A DNA stretch of 64,000 bases. Source: Boswellia sacra (lineage: Eukaryota > Streptophyta > Magnoliopsida > Sapindales > Burseraceae). The stretch spans positions 186,001 through 250,000 of the forward strand of contig SNVD02009106.1 of the NCBI GenBank assembly GCA_013180625.2, written 5' to 3'. The number at the start of each line of letters is the position of its first letter. Position 1 is the stretch's first letter. Below, piece after piece: positions 44,561 through 58,200 of this stretch. A model generated the notes under the pieces. It was not told the origin of the DNA. It did no database searches and saw nothing but the letters and a program-made list of their open reading frames with translations. The translations under genes were made by a program, and so were the position numbers.

Positions 44561-47500
44561 ATAGGAGAAGAGGGAAACAAAACAATATATATAGCTAATA
44601 AATAAGGTAGCAGGGCTAAGTAGCTAAGCTAGCTATTGCTTTAGCCAAAGTCTCTCTCTTCTCTTCAATTTGAGGTTTCTTCCATCTTTGTAATCTGATC
44701 AATCCTAGAAATCTTGAAAGGTTTATGATGTTCGTGCTGGGTTTTGCTAAGGAGCTTTGTTTTTAGAGTTTGGTAGATATTTTTTTTCCGAAAAAGGGGG
44801 AAGCAACTGAACTATTTTTACTATTCATATAAACAAAAGAATGAGAGAGAGAGAGAGAGAGAAGAGAAGTGATTAGACAGCAAATGGGTAAAGTGAGAAG
44901 AAACCTCATCAGGGCTTTTTATTGGACAAAAAAATACTACAAGTCTTACAAACAATTCACTACAGGCAGCATTATTTAGGCTTCTTTCAATAATTATACA
45001 AAAAAAAATATTTTCAAAATTATTATTGTTGTTTCTATTTTTATATTATTATATTATTCCGATTATCTCTCCGACTTTAATTGATTTCATTGTCTGGATT
45101 TTCCTGTCGGCTCAAATGCAATATTCCAATGCATTTCAGTACTTCCATTTTTTTTTTTATTAATTTGCCTCATAATCTTAATGCAAAATTTTAATCACTA
45201 ATCCCCAAGAGTCGAATTTGTAACATGATAATGCTTCATTTGCATAAGAAGAAAAGACCTATAATGTGTACGAGGATCAGTAACATTTTTGGTTCGATAA
45301 AAAATTAAGCGTAATTGAATTAACGGATACAATACTTTGATTAGTCAAGTAAAATGTTATTTTTCCAAAGAGAGAGAGTTGATGTGAAGGACTAAGGAGA
45401 TTATTGACATTTTGAAGATAGTGTTCCTACTCTTTTTAAAAAGTCTTCAATTCATCTCAAGTAGCTAGACAGCACAGAATAAGTGAGATCTTCAGTTGTT
45501 TTAAAGTCGGTAAATCCCATCCAATTAATTTCTTTTGATCCAAGCGTGTCTAAATATTCAATTTACCTACCAAATGGTCTGGTCATCGTCGATATTAATT
45601 TCTTCTTAATTAACTATACCCTTCCTTCCTAATCACATATATATAATCCTAATAACATTGAATCTATTTAATTAATTTAACAAAATGAACCGTAATAAAG
45701 TATAATTTAGGGTTCGATTATTTTTTATCTGAAATCTAATTACGTATAAATTTAATTTAAATTTGAATAGGTTTGAATATAAAAATTTGAATGGTAAGTT
45801 TGTTTCTTATTTGTTAATTTTTTATTCTAAGTCTTAAGTTATTTATTTTTCTGGACTAAAAATATCTTAAAACTGTTGAATTGTCATATATACCTTTATT
45901 AAGTATGATATGTACATACATATATTTTGATATTTATGAGTTATATAAATGTATGCATATAAAAATTTAATAAAATTAAAATTGAATTATGTAAGTGATT
46001 AGTAAAAAGTAATATACTTTTAATTTATTTTCTTACAAATTATTTGAAAATTGAAAAATAAAATATACATATATAACCATGAAATTTTATAATATTAGTG
46101 AAATAATTGTAACAATATATTAATAATTATGAAATTAAAGAAATATGAATAGTATAAATATGTAATAGGTTGTATGAGTGAATTACAAAACAACAACAAC
46201 AAAAATTTATACAAAATATGCAAGGATACAAATAACAAGGATAATTCAGATAATAAATAAAAAATAGACATTTAGATATTTTTACATTTAGATAAAAGCT
46301 AAAGATTTTAGCTTTTTTATTCAGATCATTTTATCTGATTCTCATACTTAAGTTATAAAATCAATCAACTTAAAATATCTAAATGATCGAGAATAAGTTA
46401 CATTCACTATTCAGATATAAAAACAATCAATCCCTTAATTTGATTAAGTTAGTAATTCTTTATCTTCAAACAATAAATCAGGGATATAAAATATTATCGA
46501 ATTTTAAATTCTTGTAACCCTGAATTCAATAGTATAATTGATACTGATAACCACCACCTTTTCTCAGAAATTTGTAAACCTCCCCTTAACTAAAAAGCTT
46601 AATCTCTTGAGAGCCTGGAATCCAAGCTTAAACTTCTAGAGCATGAGATGCTCGAAAATATAGTTAGTCAACGTGAACTTTCCGAGAACACTGAAAGCGC
46701 GAAAGCTAGAACTAAGTTATACTTATTTTCTTGAAAAGCGAATGGAATGATGCACGTAATCAAAAGAAAACATTGTCATTTGACATAAATAAGATCCAGA
46801 TCGTGTGAACAAGCGAGTTGCGTGATTACACGTGAAAAAAATGAACGAATAAGATGAATTATATGTGTAAAAGCCACGTATAAATAGGAAGGAGAAAAAT
46901 GGTTTACAGGCACGCCATTTTTTAGAAACCTAAAGAGCTAAGAAATACGGCAGAATAGTGAATTGGGTGGAGCTGGCTTAAGCATCAAAGGATATCTTGG
47001 CAACCTATAACTGTGTTTCTTTTGTAGGTTATTAAGCTTAGTTGGAGCTGACTTGGGGAGAAGTTTGACTAGAGCTTCAGCTAAGTAGCGTTTCCCAACT
47101 GGGTGTTCTTTCTATAGTGGTGATATTTGCTTGCTCTTAATTTACAATCTCATTCACTGTTTGTGGCTGCTCATTGACAGCAGTTGTTAACTTCGCTGCT
47201 GTGTTGTTAGTTGATTTCTCAATCCATCATGTTGAACCTGGATACGGGTGCATTTGTTATTTGAGGTTCCATAAATTAATTCTACTAGAATCCTATTTAG
47301 TATATTGTCCCTGTCCCAAAATACAGAGGCAACAAATATGATTTTTTTTTAACAAATAGTGTACATATATTTATTAGTGCTTGGCCTTGTTTGTTAGTGC
47401 ATTCCACGAACTATTTTTAGAAAAAAAAAACATTTATAAATATATTTAAATTAATACTAATCATAAATAATTTTAAAAAATTAAAAAATAATTACATATT

Positions 47501-49704
47501 TTTATCTAACTTTAAAAATAAAAACTCAAATAATATAAATGAACACTCGAGCTTCTTGTTTTCTCCCTCTCTTCGTCCGCAGTGGAGGACAATCAATCTC
47601 GTTCGTACTCTCCTGTCTTGCATATCTCTGAAAATGTAAACCAATAATGGACATATAAGAAATGTTTATTTTATTGCAGTTGCAGAACATGTCATCCATA
47701 TAAAAAATAATATATCATAAATTAAACTTGGCAACAACAAATTAGTTAGACGTTTGGGTAATTCACATCAATAAAATTGGTATGGCATGGAAATGACATT
47801 TAAGTGAAAATTAAAATTAACTAACTTAATTAAATTAAGAAAGATAATATGATAATCCTCTCGTTCAATTAATAATGAGTAATAGTGTAGATGTTACATC
47901 TCTTATGCTTCTAGAAATTAGAATTGTAGGTACAACAATAGTAGGCATACAAGAAAAATGTTTTAAGTTATTTTGTAATTAACGTGGAACAAAAAGGGGG
48001 CATAATTGTACAAACCAGCAAAATTTCAAGTGACTTTCCAAAATCAGTCATAAAATTCTGCTGCTCAAGTAGCAAAAATTCAAAAGAGAGATGTTCTCAG
48101 AGTAGAGAAATTCAGATAAGAATGTATTTTTTGAGTCTATATAGAGAATGGCAAAGAATATCCTACTCTTCCTTACGGACTCGTGAATGGAAAGCTAACT
48201 GTTGTTAGTAAAGGCAAACACGCCTTTACAGTCACATCTTTTAACATAGCTTGGGAAATAGCCAGGTACTACATTTATACATGAATAATTGGAAGAGCAA
48301 ATGAGGGGATCCTCTGTTAGAGATCCCTGCCCTCTTAATTCCTCTTCCTATTAAAGTTCTTCAAGTCTATCGCTTGTGATTTCACGATCATTTGTGGAGA
48401 TTTAACCCACGACAATCCCCTAAGGTAGCGAAGAAATGATCATAACATCTTCTAATATACAAATTCTACATTAATTACCGTCAAACTCTTCTAAAATTGT
48501 ATGAAGATAAGAGATATTCAAAAACACCAAAAATAATAAAAATATTAAGCATAAATTAATATTACCTTAATCTGTAAAAGAGAATTTATACAAATAAATT
48601 TGATAACATAAACAACTAATGATATAATGCAGTTACTGTATATCTGTTGCAGTACAAGTTAATAATATTGAGCAATCAGAAATAGCACAAGATTTTTTAA
48701 GTGGTAAAATAGTGGTAAATCTTGCCACTAAGTCTAAGTTGTTTGTCTTCATCTTCTGAATCGAAATTGTCCCATAGCTAGCTATATAGTTTATTAATTT
48801 TCCTATTTTTTTCTTATGTGATGCAAATATTACATCTTTGTATGTTTTTATTTTTATCATTATCAAAAAAATTATTAAAAAGAAAATAATAGAGATATTG
48901 CACAAGGGGATTTAAAAAAAAAATAAACATGTCTTTTCTATTCTGGAAATAATATTTCCTAGCCTTCTATATATTAATTCGAAATATCAGTAGCAGTTAG
49001 AATTTTAGAGTGCCACTTGTGTGGATGTTAGGAAATAAAAAATCCTTTTAAGTAGAGTTTCATGAATGTGTGCATGTGTGTGATTTTTTATGTTAAAAAA
49101 TTATTCAATTTTGAATTAATGTAGATGAATATGATTACCAATTAGTATTAAACTAATATTAAGTAAAAAATAAAGTTCACAATGAAACTTGACATGAGCT
49201 TTATTCAAAACAAAATTTTCATTATCTCTATGATAAACTTTTAATGTTGATTTTGATTATATTTTAATGAATTTGATTAATTTATGGTAGTAATAATTAG
49301 CTAGGTCTAGAGTGCACTCAATTATATTATGAGATTTTCGAAAAATATAATTATATCTCTCTTAAGAAAAAAAATTAAAAGATATGTTAAGTATTATAAT
49401 TCAAGAATAAAAATATGTGTAATTGATTTTTTTCCATATTTAAAAAATAACGATTAATTTTATTTATTTAACTATTTATTTTTTTATTAAATCGACGACA
49501 GATGACAAGAAGTGTTGAAGACGGTGGATTTGCAGCACCACATATAGCTAATGTTTCATTTAAGTGATTGTGATCGTGATTCGTGACAAGCATTCAACTC
49601 ATGGTTAGTGCTTGCCTTGGTGCCATAATTTCAAACGTAAATTATGTACCTCATGTAATTACTAAATTATAACTCACAAAACCTGATATATTTATTTATG
49701 ATCT
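44561..49704. other. Long intergenic region upstream of the ALOG gene
   Basis: No gene supported. A (GA)n run lies near 44848-44869. A TATA-like tataaata near 46878 with acacgtg near 46826 might start an unannotated transcript, but no coding frame follows. The remainder is AT-rich. Confidence 0.35.
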
Positions 49705-50440
49705 GAGGGCATCTTTGGTACGAAATATTACATTATATAACGTAGTAGTATTGTATTATACAGTATTGTATTATATAGTACTAAAAATAATATTATATAA
49801 AAATTATATAATGTTTGGTATACTCATGTATTGTATTAATTTATATTGTACAATAAAAAATTTTTTAAAAAAAGATATACAAAGTATAAATATATTTTTA
49901 ATTTATTTATAAAATTAGTTATTTAATAATTTATCGAATAGTTGCTAATTGTTGAAAAAATTACTTGGGGTCCAATACCTCCTTTGGATCTATTAGACAA
50001 TTCGAGTTTATGATGACATGTTAGGTGTCAATTGGTCCAATGAGGCCAGTGGATCTCAAGTGTCACATAGTAGGGGCGGTGACTCCCTTCATTTCTTCTT
50101 TATTTTTGAAAATAAATTTTAAATAAATTTGATTTTATAATTTATCTATTAAATACATCTTTATTTATTTTTAAAATTTTAAAAATTAAAAGGTATTGTT
50201 AGATATATAGAATTTTATAAGGATAATTTTGATATTTTTTATTAGTGTTATATAATGTAATGTTAATGTTATGAATTAGCTCAACATAATTTAATATAAT
50301 ATTGATGCATCTAAGAGTTGTCATTTGTATTAATTAATAATATACTAAATTAATACCAAAGACATATATTATATTATTTAATATTATATAATAAAATAAT
50401 ACTATACAGTATCGCATACTAAACAGATCCTGAATGTCAT
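49705..50440. mobile_element. Candidate MITE-like element with weak inverted ends
   Basis: The left end ggcatctttggtacgaaata and the reverse complement of the right end ggatctgtttagtatgcgata are similar (ATCT-TTTGGTA-type termini common in hAT-like MITEs). The adjoining sequence is made of ATTATATAAT-type strings on both sides. It is about 730 bp long. Low-complexity AT content makes the match less certain. Confidence 0.35.
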
Positions 50441-52292
50441 AATTTATTTATATGTAAATATGTCTTATATTTTAGGTCTTAAAAAAAAAAAGAAAGAGTA
50501 GGATTAAATAGGAGAAAATCTGCGGTATATTATTATAATACAGCGGATGATCTAAAATGTACCACGGAGACGCTTCACGCTGATGCGGCGCGGATGGGAA
50601 TCGGGGAATGTGTGAAGAGCACAGAGGGTAGAGGTCCACGGTAAGTGTGAGTTAGGAAAGAGATGATGGAAGGAGGAGACAAGAAAAAGGCATTGGGTTA
50701 AAAATGTGAAGGGAATAACATGATTTTGTTTCTTCGAACTTTTGGCATTGATTGACAACTCCTCCAACTCCATTACCACCTCTTAAATGACCAACTCACC
50801 CTCCACTTAATCTCTCACTCATCACTGCCCCTGCCCTAGCCCTAGCCCTTGCCCTTGCCTTCCCATTCACATGGCCGTCCAATCAAATCCAATCCATCGT
50901 TTAATGTTCTGTTTTAATCCTGCAACCACTGGTGGTTTCTATCAAATCATCCGCTACTGTTTCCCAAACTGTTGCCTTGCCACTCTCAAACATGTACCAT
51001 CCATTTATAGACTTGCTCTAACACTAGCCATTTTTATTAATATTTCTAATTACTCTTAACTCTTGATATTTAGAGTAACCTAGTTCTAGATTTTGTAAAT
51101 GGACATATAAATATGGATGGAATTTAAAAAGCTTTGTTCTTGCCTGGGGAGTCAGTGTTTTCCCCCTATTTCTTATTAATAATAATACTGACAACAGTGT
51201 TGCTTTACCATCTCAATAATAAAATTAGAATTCTAGTTGGAATTGGAAAGAAGGTGGGAAGGGGTTTAGCATGCAACTTCCAATGCCAATTGTTTGTATA
51301 TTTATAAATAGTTGAAAGAATTGTAGATGCAGGCTTTGCTGCTGCTGGCCCGAGAAGAAATGCACATTTGCTGCCTTGTTTCATGGTCTCAAAGTCATAG
51401 GTCACTTCACTTCAGCCTCCAACTCCAAGGTTGTTTGTACTTGCCAATTACTCGTTTGTGACTCGATTTTAGCCAAGTTCGATTAGGTTAGGTTTAGATT
51501 TAGATTTTAGAAATAAGAATATTATTATATTATTATTCTTACACAGTAAAGTCATTAACATTTCTTAGTGGAAGGTCCCTTCCCTTCCCTTCCCTGGAAA
51601 TATATATATATATTATATCTACTAGCTCCTTACTCGTCGTAACTTTGTTGGCAGGACTAGAAGAAGAACTGGATTTTCGATAAATAAATCCCAGATCAAG
51701 TAACTGTGATTCTCATGCCCAATCATTTCATACCAAGAAAGCAAATGTCGTCCCAGGCCATGCCAAGTGGACTATCAAACAATTCTCCATCACCGTCCAA
51801 CAAATCATTTACGAGTATGTATGCACAAGCACAATTGCACATGCACTCGTATCAAACTATTGCTACAGAAATGGATCGACGTTCGATAGAAGTGCATGGT
51901 TACAGTATATGATTATAAATAAAAAAGAACTAATTCTTTTTTAATTCATACAAGGTTGAGAAAAGTACAGTACGAAATTATGATAATAATGTTCTATCTT
52001 ATCTGTTAAGCTAACTATTCTTTTTTGGGGTGCTAAGTTTTTACTGTTTAACAATGTGTGATTCATTCATCGACTTCACATGTGCCCAAAATTTTTATTG
52101 TAAATTAAACTGCTAGCTAGTTGAGTCAATGTCTCTTCTTTGTTAAAATTAACAACCATATAATTAATTAATTCACTCTATAGCTTTTATGTTCTTCCTA
52201 ATTATATATGTTGGGACCTTATATGGGGTCGCAGAATGTTCAAGTAGCTTGCAAGCTAATACAATCATTTTTTTTTCTTTTCCCATATGAAG

Positions 52293-52327
<35 letters not shown>

Positions 52328-53280
52328 CCGAATATTAACCTTTAATCGTACGCTAATCAATCTTCTAATCATCACATATTATTCGTTTAATTTGTACAAA
52401 ATATGATTAGATTATTGCTTTAACTAAAGGTTTATCTTTGATTTTGATTTTCACAATCGAGAATGAAATCCGAATAAGAAATTAACGGGCAAAGAAGCAA
52501 AGCACCTACCTGCATTAGTATTTGTTTTCCTTTGCTTTTTATCTTTTTTTGTTCTTGTTTTGATTAAGAAAGCCAAGTAGCATAGAGATATTATGTCTCA
52601 AACTTTTGTAATACGACATAATATATGCCAAAAAGCTTTGCTTTAAACAAAGTAAAGATGAGCTTCAAACGTTAAACATGAAATTTCTTGATTCGGTGGT
52701 GGACAAAAATTTAAAGTATAGAGAATCAAAAGTTCCATTGAAGCCCTCAAATTGCTAAAAATTTGTTAACGGAATCTCTTTCCCTATAGTAACTCTTCAA
52801 CCAGAAGGAGAAATTTTTTAAGGAGAAGTCATTTCAAAAAAGTGACACTTAATATATATACAAATCTGTTATCAACTTTCTGTTGGCTCTTTTGTCAAGA
52901 GCAATACAAAGCTAGCAAATTGTACGATTCTTTGCTTGCTTCTGGTGGTTAAAATTCCAAATTACGTTACAGAAACAAAATTGGTGATGATGGTTAAATG
53001 ATACCTTCAATGTAAAGAATCAAGTGTAAGGCGTAACAAACCAAGAGGATTATCATTAATTTATAATATGGACTAATAATATCTCCAAAAACTTTCTATC
53101 TTGAGGAGACAAGGGCTTATGCTACATTTTGCACACATTAGCTTTTTCCATGTAGGATTAAATTGTATTCAAAGTTGATATCGATCACCCCGCCCTTCAA
53201 ACTTCCAAGTTATTGAGAACTTTTGTTGTCAACGGTTAAGAGAATAATGTTGTATATTTACCTTGCTTTATGGTTTTAGT
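50441..53280. other. Intergenic, no supported gene
   Basis: Contains a short degenerate array ccctagccctagcccttgcc near 50831-50860 and a (TA)n run at 52295-52324. A TTCCC run lies near 51570-51592. Small open frames (for example 50552-50779 minus and 51706-51912 plus) have no recognisable domain and no supporting context. Confidence 0.35.
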
Positions 53281-53575
53281 TACGGTACATCGGGTGTACC
53301 GGTGTATCACTTTTTCAAATTTTTGTAATTTTTAGTATAAAAATTGTAAATTCTTGTATAAAAATCGTAAATATGGAATGTAAAAGTTGTAAATAAAACT
53401 ATTTTTGATTTTTTGTAAATTAGTGTAAAAGTTGTAAATCATTGTATAAAATTCGTAAATGCGAATTTACAACTTTTTTTTTCACATTTACGATTTTTAT
53501 ATAAAGATTTACAACTCTTACACTGAATTTATAAAAAATTGACAAGTGATGTATCGGTACATCGGATATACTGTA
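53281..53575. mobile_element. Candidate MITE, 295 bp, with long imperfect inverted repeats
   Basis: The left end tacggtacatcgggtgtacc and the reverse complement of the right end tacagtatatccgatgtacc match at about 23 of the first 30 positions, and the similarity extends inward through ...atcactt.tcaa.ttttt. The interior repeats gtaaat/atttac strings in both orientations, so the RNA could fold into a long hairpin. No target duplication was identified. Confidence 0.55.
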
Positions 53576-54963
53576 GACGGACTCTTGCTTTATTGTTCTC
53601 CTGAGTTGGATTAGGAATGTCCAATCAGGTTCAACTAAAAATCAAATCTGTAGTACTAACTAAATGATTATTAGGAGCCCGAGTGGCCGCTTGGATCTCG
53701 TCAATTCATGTCACTTCATCATTTTATGCCCACTCTTTCATGCGGTTGATGTGCTACTTGGGCGTTTTCTCCAGTGTCACAATATATTCATCCGCCACTC
53801 AAAATAGGCATGTTCTGAGTCGGAACTCATCCTGTTTGGTGATTTATCTTTGACGTTTACTCCGACCAATTGCTTGTACGCATTAAGATTTCCCATTCTT
53901 CGTAACAACGTTGATCGTCTCAATAATTGTTAATTCTTGTTGGGGCAAGTGTGGGTCCCGGTATTGACCATAACCAGATCATTCGAGTAAGGTGATCACA
54001 GCTATTACAAAATAATATAATCATCATACATACGATAAGATATGACCATCCGATAAGCATCCCTGGGAGGTTGACATCATAAAGAGTGATGGATAATCTT
54101 ATTATCATTAAGGGCATATCAATATGATGTCTGGGCCCAATCATGCCACCTCTAACAGAAATTGGTGATTGCTTTGAGCATCTTAAATAGCAGGGAACTC
54201 GTTAACCCTCCTTGGAGGAAATATGAATGTCCACTTGCCGGATGGACAACACTAAATGGCTAATTCTGAAAAGAGCAATGGTGTCTGCTGGTGTCAGGTT
54301 CAAACAAAGCAAAGCAAAGAAAGAATTATCATGCTACCCTACCAAAGGCTGCATTTTCTTTGGGAACGCCCGAGGGGTGGCCGATAGGCCAGGTTGGCAT
54401 TCAACTGTTCTCCATAGACTCGTGTCCGTTTCCTAATAATAGTGTGATAATGGTTCATGTAAAGTATTTAACTGGGCACAATTTAGTGGCTGAGAACAGT
54501 TATAAATGCTATGCTCTATCGCTAAAGAAGAGACTAAATACAATGATGTAAAAGTAATAAAGTTACACTTTCCTTATTGATGAAAAAGAAGAACGACATA
54601 ATCAAAACGGCACAGCACTGAGATATGTCTCTCTTTCAAAAAGCAAACACAATGAGTCTGTCTTTCGCCCTTACAAATTTGAGGAATCATTCAATTGAAC
54701 TGAAAGAAATGCATTCTAGGTGCTCTACCCTATTCACAATATTTCAATTTTGGTACTCTCAATAACTGCTATACAGTAGAAGCTTGTAAAGTTCTAATTA
54801 CAGGTGACAATTTCAGTCACGCTTCAGCCTTTCACCAGCTTAAGTTCCACTTTATAACACTCACAACTATAAAGTTTGCCTGGCATACTTCTGTATTTTA
54901 TTCCTGGATGACAATCACTCACTAGCAGCAAAAGCATCCTGGTATCCAACGATATTGTTTTTG
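53576..54963. other. Intergenic, then probable 3' end of the XBAT35-like gene
   Basis: At 53938 the string tgttggggcaagtgtgggtc begins a segment that could be a degraded LTR, but I cannot find its other end. The part toward 54560-54963 probably holds the 3' UTR of the minus-strand XBAT35-like gene. Confidence 0.35.
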
Positions 54964-54964
54964 C

Positions 54965-55221
54965 CTGCATATATTATGAATGAGACTCATTTTTGAAGTC
55001 CATGAAGTGCCCGACTAGATCATTAATCTCATACAATCTATGAGATGTTATTGGTCTCTCCAAAATTCTAAATATTGTAATATTTACTTAAATCGTATAA
55101 AAACAACCGCTTTGAATGACTTGAAAAGTATTTTACCCATAATTCCAGGGTGTAACCATATTTAAAAGGTGTATTCTATTTCCAAGTACACTAAATTCTT
55201 TTAGGTTCATGAATCTTACCA
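54965..55221 (-). other. Possible 3'UTR intron of the XBAT35-like gene
   Basis: The minus strand has donor AAATG|GTAAGATT at 55221 and acceptor ATATATGCAG|GC ending at 54965, giving 257 bp. The donor lies 23 nt after the stop codon, under the usual 50-nt limit for nonsense-mediated decay. Predicted from consensus only. Confidence 0.45.
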
Positions 55222-55244
55222 TTTAGTGCTTCACCAGATAATGG

Positions 55245-58200
55245 TCAAACAGCATAAAGCCTTATAACCTGGTTGATCTTGGCACGACACACAGGGCAAC
55301 CCCATTTTTTGGCTTTGACCTCGTTCAAACAAGACATGCATCCAGCCATGTGACCACAAGGTACACAAGCCCCCTCAATTGGAGCATCCAAACATATTAT
55401 ACATGATGAAGCGGATCCTTTATCTTCTTTCATTTCACTTGTGCTAACAGGTAACTGTTCAAGAAGGGGAGAAGGCAAATCAACAGGACCTAAGTCAATA
55501 GATGGGTACTGAATTGGACCATCTTCTATTATCTCATGATTCTCATCTGCAACTGGTGGAGCTGATGGGATGGCATGTGGGACATGAATTGTTGTCTGGG
55601 TAGCAGGGATGCTATTATTATGGGTATGGGCCTGCTGAGATGAGTTGCCACTAGTACTGGCTTCATGTATTACCCATTGACTGCCACTTAATTTTTTAGG
55701 GGAAGCAGCTGCTGATGCGCCCATACCATTTTGAGTAGAAACATTCATACTGTCATTCCAACCAGTGGATGCACTTGCTCGACTGCTAGGGTGGGGATCA
55801 AAATTTGATGTCTCTGCAATAGCAGACTGAATGGACGCATTGATTGCCATTGCTAACTCCAAGTCTTCAGAATGCAGTGGAGCAGTTGCTTGAACAACAG
55901 GAGTCTCAGGATTGCGCAGAAATGTGGGGTTCATCTAGCATCCCAGACACTCTTGTCAAAAGTATTTATATCAATGAAAAAGCAAATCCAAGGCATTAAT
56001 TTATTGTACATCTTGGCAGCGATATTATGACAATACATGCAATGGACTTCAAGACCCTATCAAAAAGCATGGACACAAAATTGGAGACCAAGCTGTCATG
56101 GTACAATATTAGGCCAAACTATTTTCAATTGGGAAAAGAACCAGTTCAAATGTATAAGACAACAATAATACAAAATCTTTAATCAGTTCTGCATATGGAG
56201 TAAACAAGATCAGCAGGATGAATCTAGCAATGACAAGCCTCGTGCCAACTGACTAAGGAAAATATCACTGTAGTTCCAAATTTGCAATAAGAACATCACA
56301 AAAATGTGAATATGTCTGTTACTATTTTGTGACTATAGAATCTCCAAATCAAAATCTATTTTGGAATTAAGCAATTACTTGATAAGTTCAAAATTGACAA
56401 AGATCATTGGGAAAGAAAATGACAGCTTGGATTTTACTAGAGAAAATAGTTTGACAGAATTATATACACAGAAGGCAAGTTTACAATTCAAAGGGATTAG
56501 AGACAAATAACAATTCCTTCTTTTCTATGAAGTGAATGAGAGGGGCAAGACAAGCCTAATCAATAAAAGATCAAAAAACTAATCAGAATAGTTTGTAGAA
56601 GACCATAAGAATGAGAAATTTCAAGCCTCTTGTTGACAAAGAACATGCAGAATTCCACCAGAATCTCCAAAACACAGATCTAAATGCAAACATATCTTTA
56701 ATGAGGTATGGATGGCAACTGGTAATAATGTCAGATTTATCAAGCAATTTTATCTAGTCTTTCACAGCATCCAGTTATCTCCTTCAAAGAAATATTACTG
56801 ATGCTGACAACAACATGGTGCTGGTAGCTTTCCTATTTATTATTTTACTTATAATAATTCACAAGTAATTTCACCCATTCTGCATAACTACAGCTTCTGC
56901 TCTATGCACAAGTAATAGAGGAATGATGCTACATCATAAAGCATGCATCATACCTGTGGTATTCCTTTGCATGCATCACAAAAGTGCTGAAGTTGCTGCT
57001 TGTCACTTTCCTTTGCAGATGCAAGTTTAATGCGTGTTTCTGGTAGGAAAGCACATCAAATTCAAATGTATCACAACACAGAAATCGATTGTTCTAAGAA
57101 GTCAAACAAAAATAGTGCAGCTAAGTCTGATGATAAAGGCTTTTGTTAATCTTCCCCCCGGGTATGTAGTAGCAGGGTGAGGGTACAATTCACAGCTTAC
57201 TAGTTTCTTTTGTTTACAAGATTGTTCGACTACTTTTACAATTTGATACATAATTTGAAATAATTCAACAGTTATTATACTTACGACTAAGTGTTTGAGG
57301 TCTACACCTTCGTCTTCGCCTCCTACCTCTTGGGACTATGCGTGAACATAACATTAATTAAAAACTAATAGATACTAGGATAAAGGTGATATCAACTTCC
57401 AAAATATAGAACAAGAGGTTTAGTAAAAATTTTAGCGTCAAGAAATTACTGCTAATGCTATCTACAAGTGTCACTGAAGGATCAGACTGGTTAAACTTTG
57501 GTTCCTCCAAATTGGCTTTCCACAATGCAATTACTTGACGTGGCTGGGCATCCTGCTCATTCATCAATTACAGCACGTAAGAAGATAGTAACCCATGATT
57601 ATACTTTTGCCAAACTAGGCCATTAGCATAAGGAATCAAAAGGAACAGAATGATTCAAAACATGAATCTTTATATTTGTATGTGCAAACAGGTATTTGCT
57701 ATATCTACTAGTAACCAGAAAGGTGGATTTCAATGGATACTGCAAATCCTGATAAGTATAGTAGAAAACTACTCTGTATGACAAGTAACCCAGATGATTA
57801 TCCGCAAAAAGGGGACATCAAACTTCAAAACCATTGACACCTCAAGGCCCAAATGCGATTGATGCAAACATGCATACAAACTAATACATTTTAAGAATCG
57901 AAGTGGTACCTAAATTATTGCCACAATCATGAAGTAGCACTAACAAGCTTGTTGCTAAATTCCGTATTGAGCTCAAGCTTTGTGTTACGATCCACATCAA
58001 CTAAGTATGGGATTAGTTGGTGATGTTGTTAGGATCCCAGGTCGACTAAGTATGGGATTAGTTGGTGGCTTATAAGCCTATGGGCACCCTTCCCTTACAA
58101 GCCGATTTTTAAGGGTGAGTTCTACCCATCGGTTTGTAACAATTGGTATCAGAACTAGCCCACGCGAGACTCACGATGCGGAGGGGGTGGCCTGAAAAAG

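Noticed and set aside
44848..44869. GA repeat upstream of the ALOG gene as a possible GAGA-factor site
   Set aside because: Several similar GA/TA runs occur across the intergenic DNA, so function cannot be argued from sequence alone.
48410..48440. cctaaggtagcgaa, identical to a 14-base string in bacterial/organellar large-subunit rRNA
   Set aside because: The match does not extend on either side, so an rRNA or organellar insertion is not supported.
50825..50865. ccctagccctagcccttgcc looked telomere-like
   Set aside because: The plant telomere unit is CCCTAAA; this is a short degenerate array without that unit.
51706..51912. 68-aa plus-strand open frame with reasonable codon variety
   Set aside because: No recognisable domain and no gene context; kept only as a possible transcript.
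53938..54560. Segment beginning tgttggggcaagtgtgggtc that might be an LTR
   Set aside because: No matching 3' terminus, target duplication, polypurine tract or second copy was found in the window.
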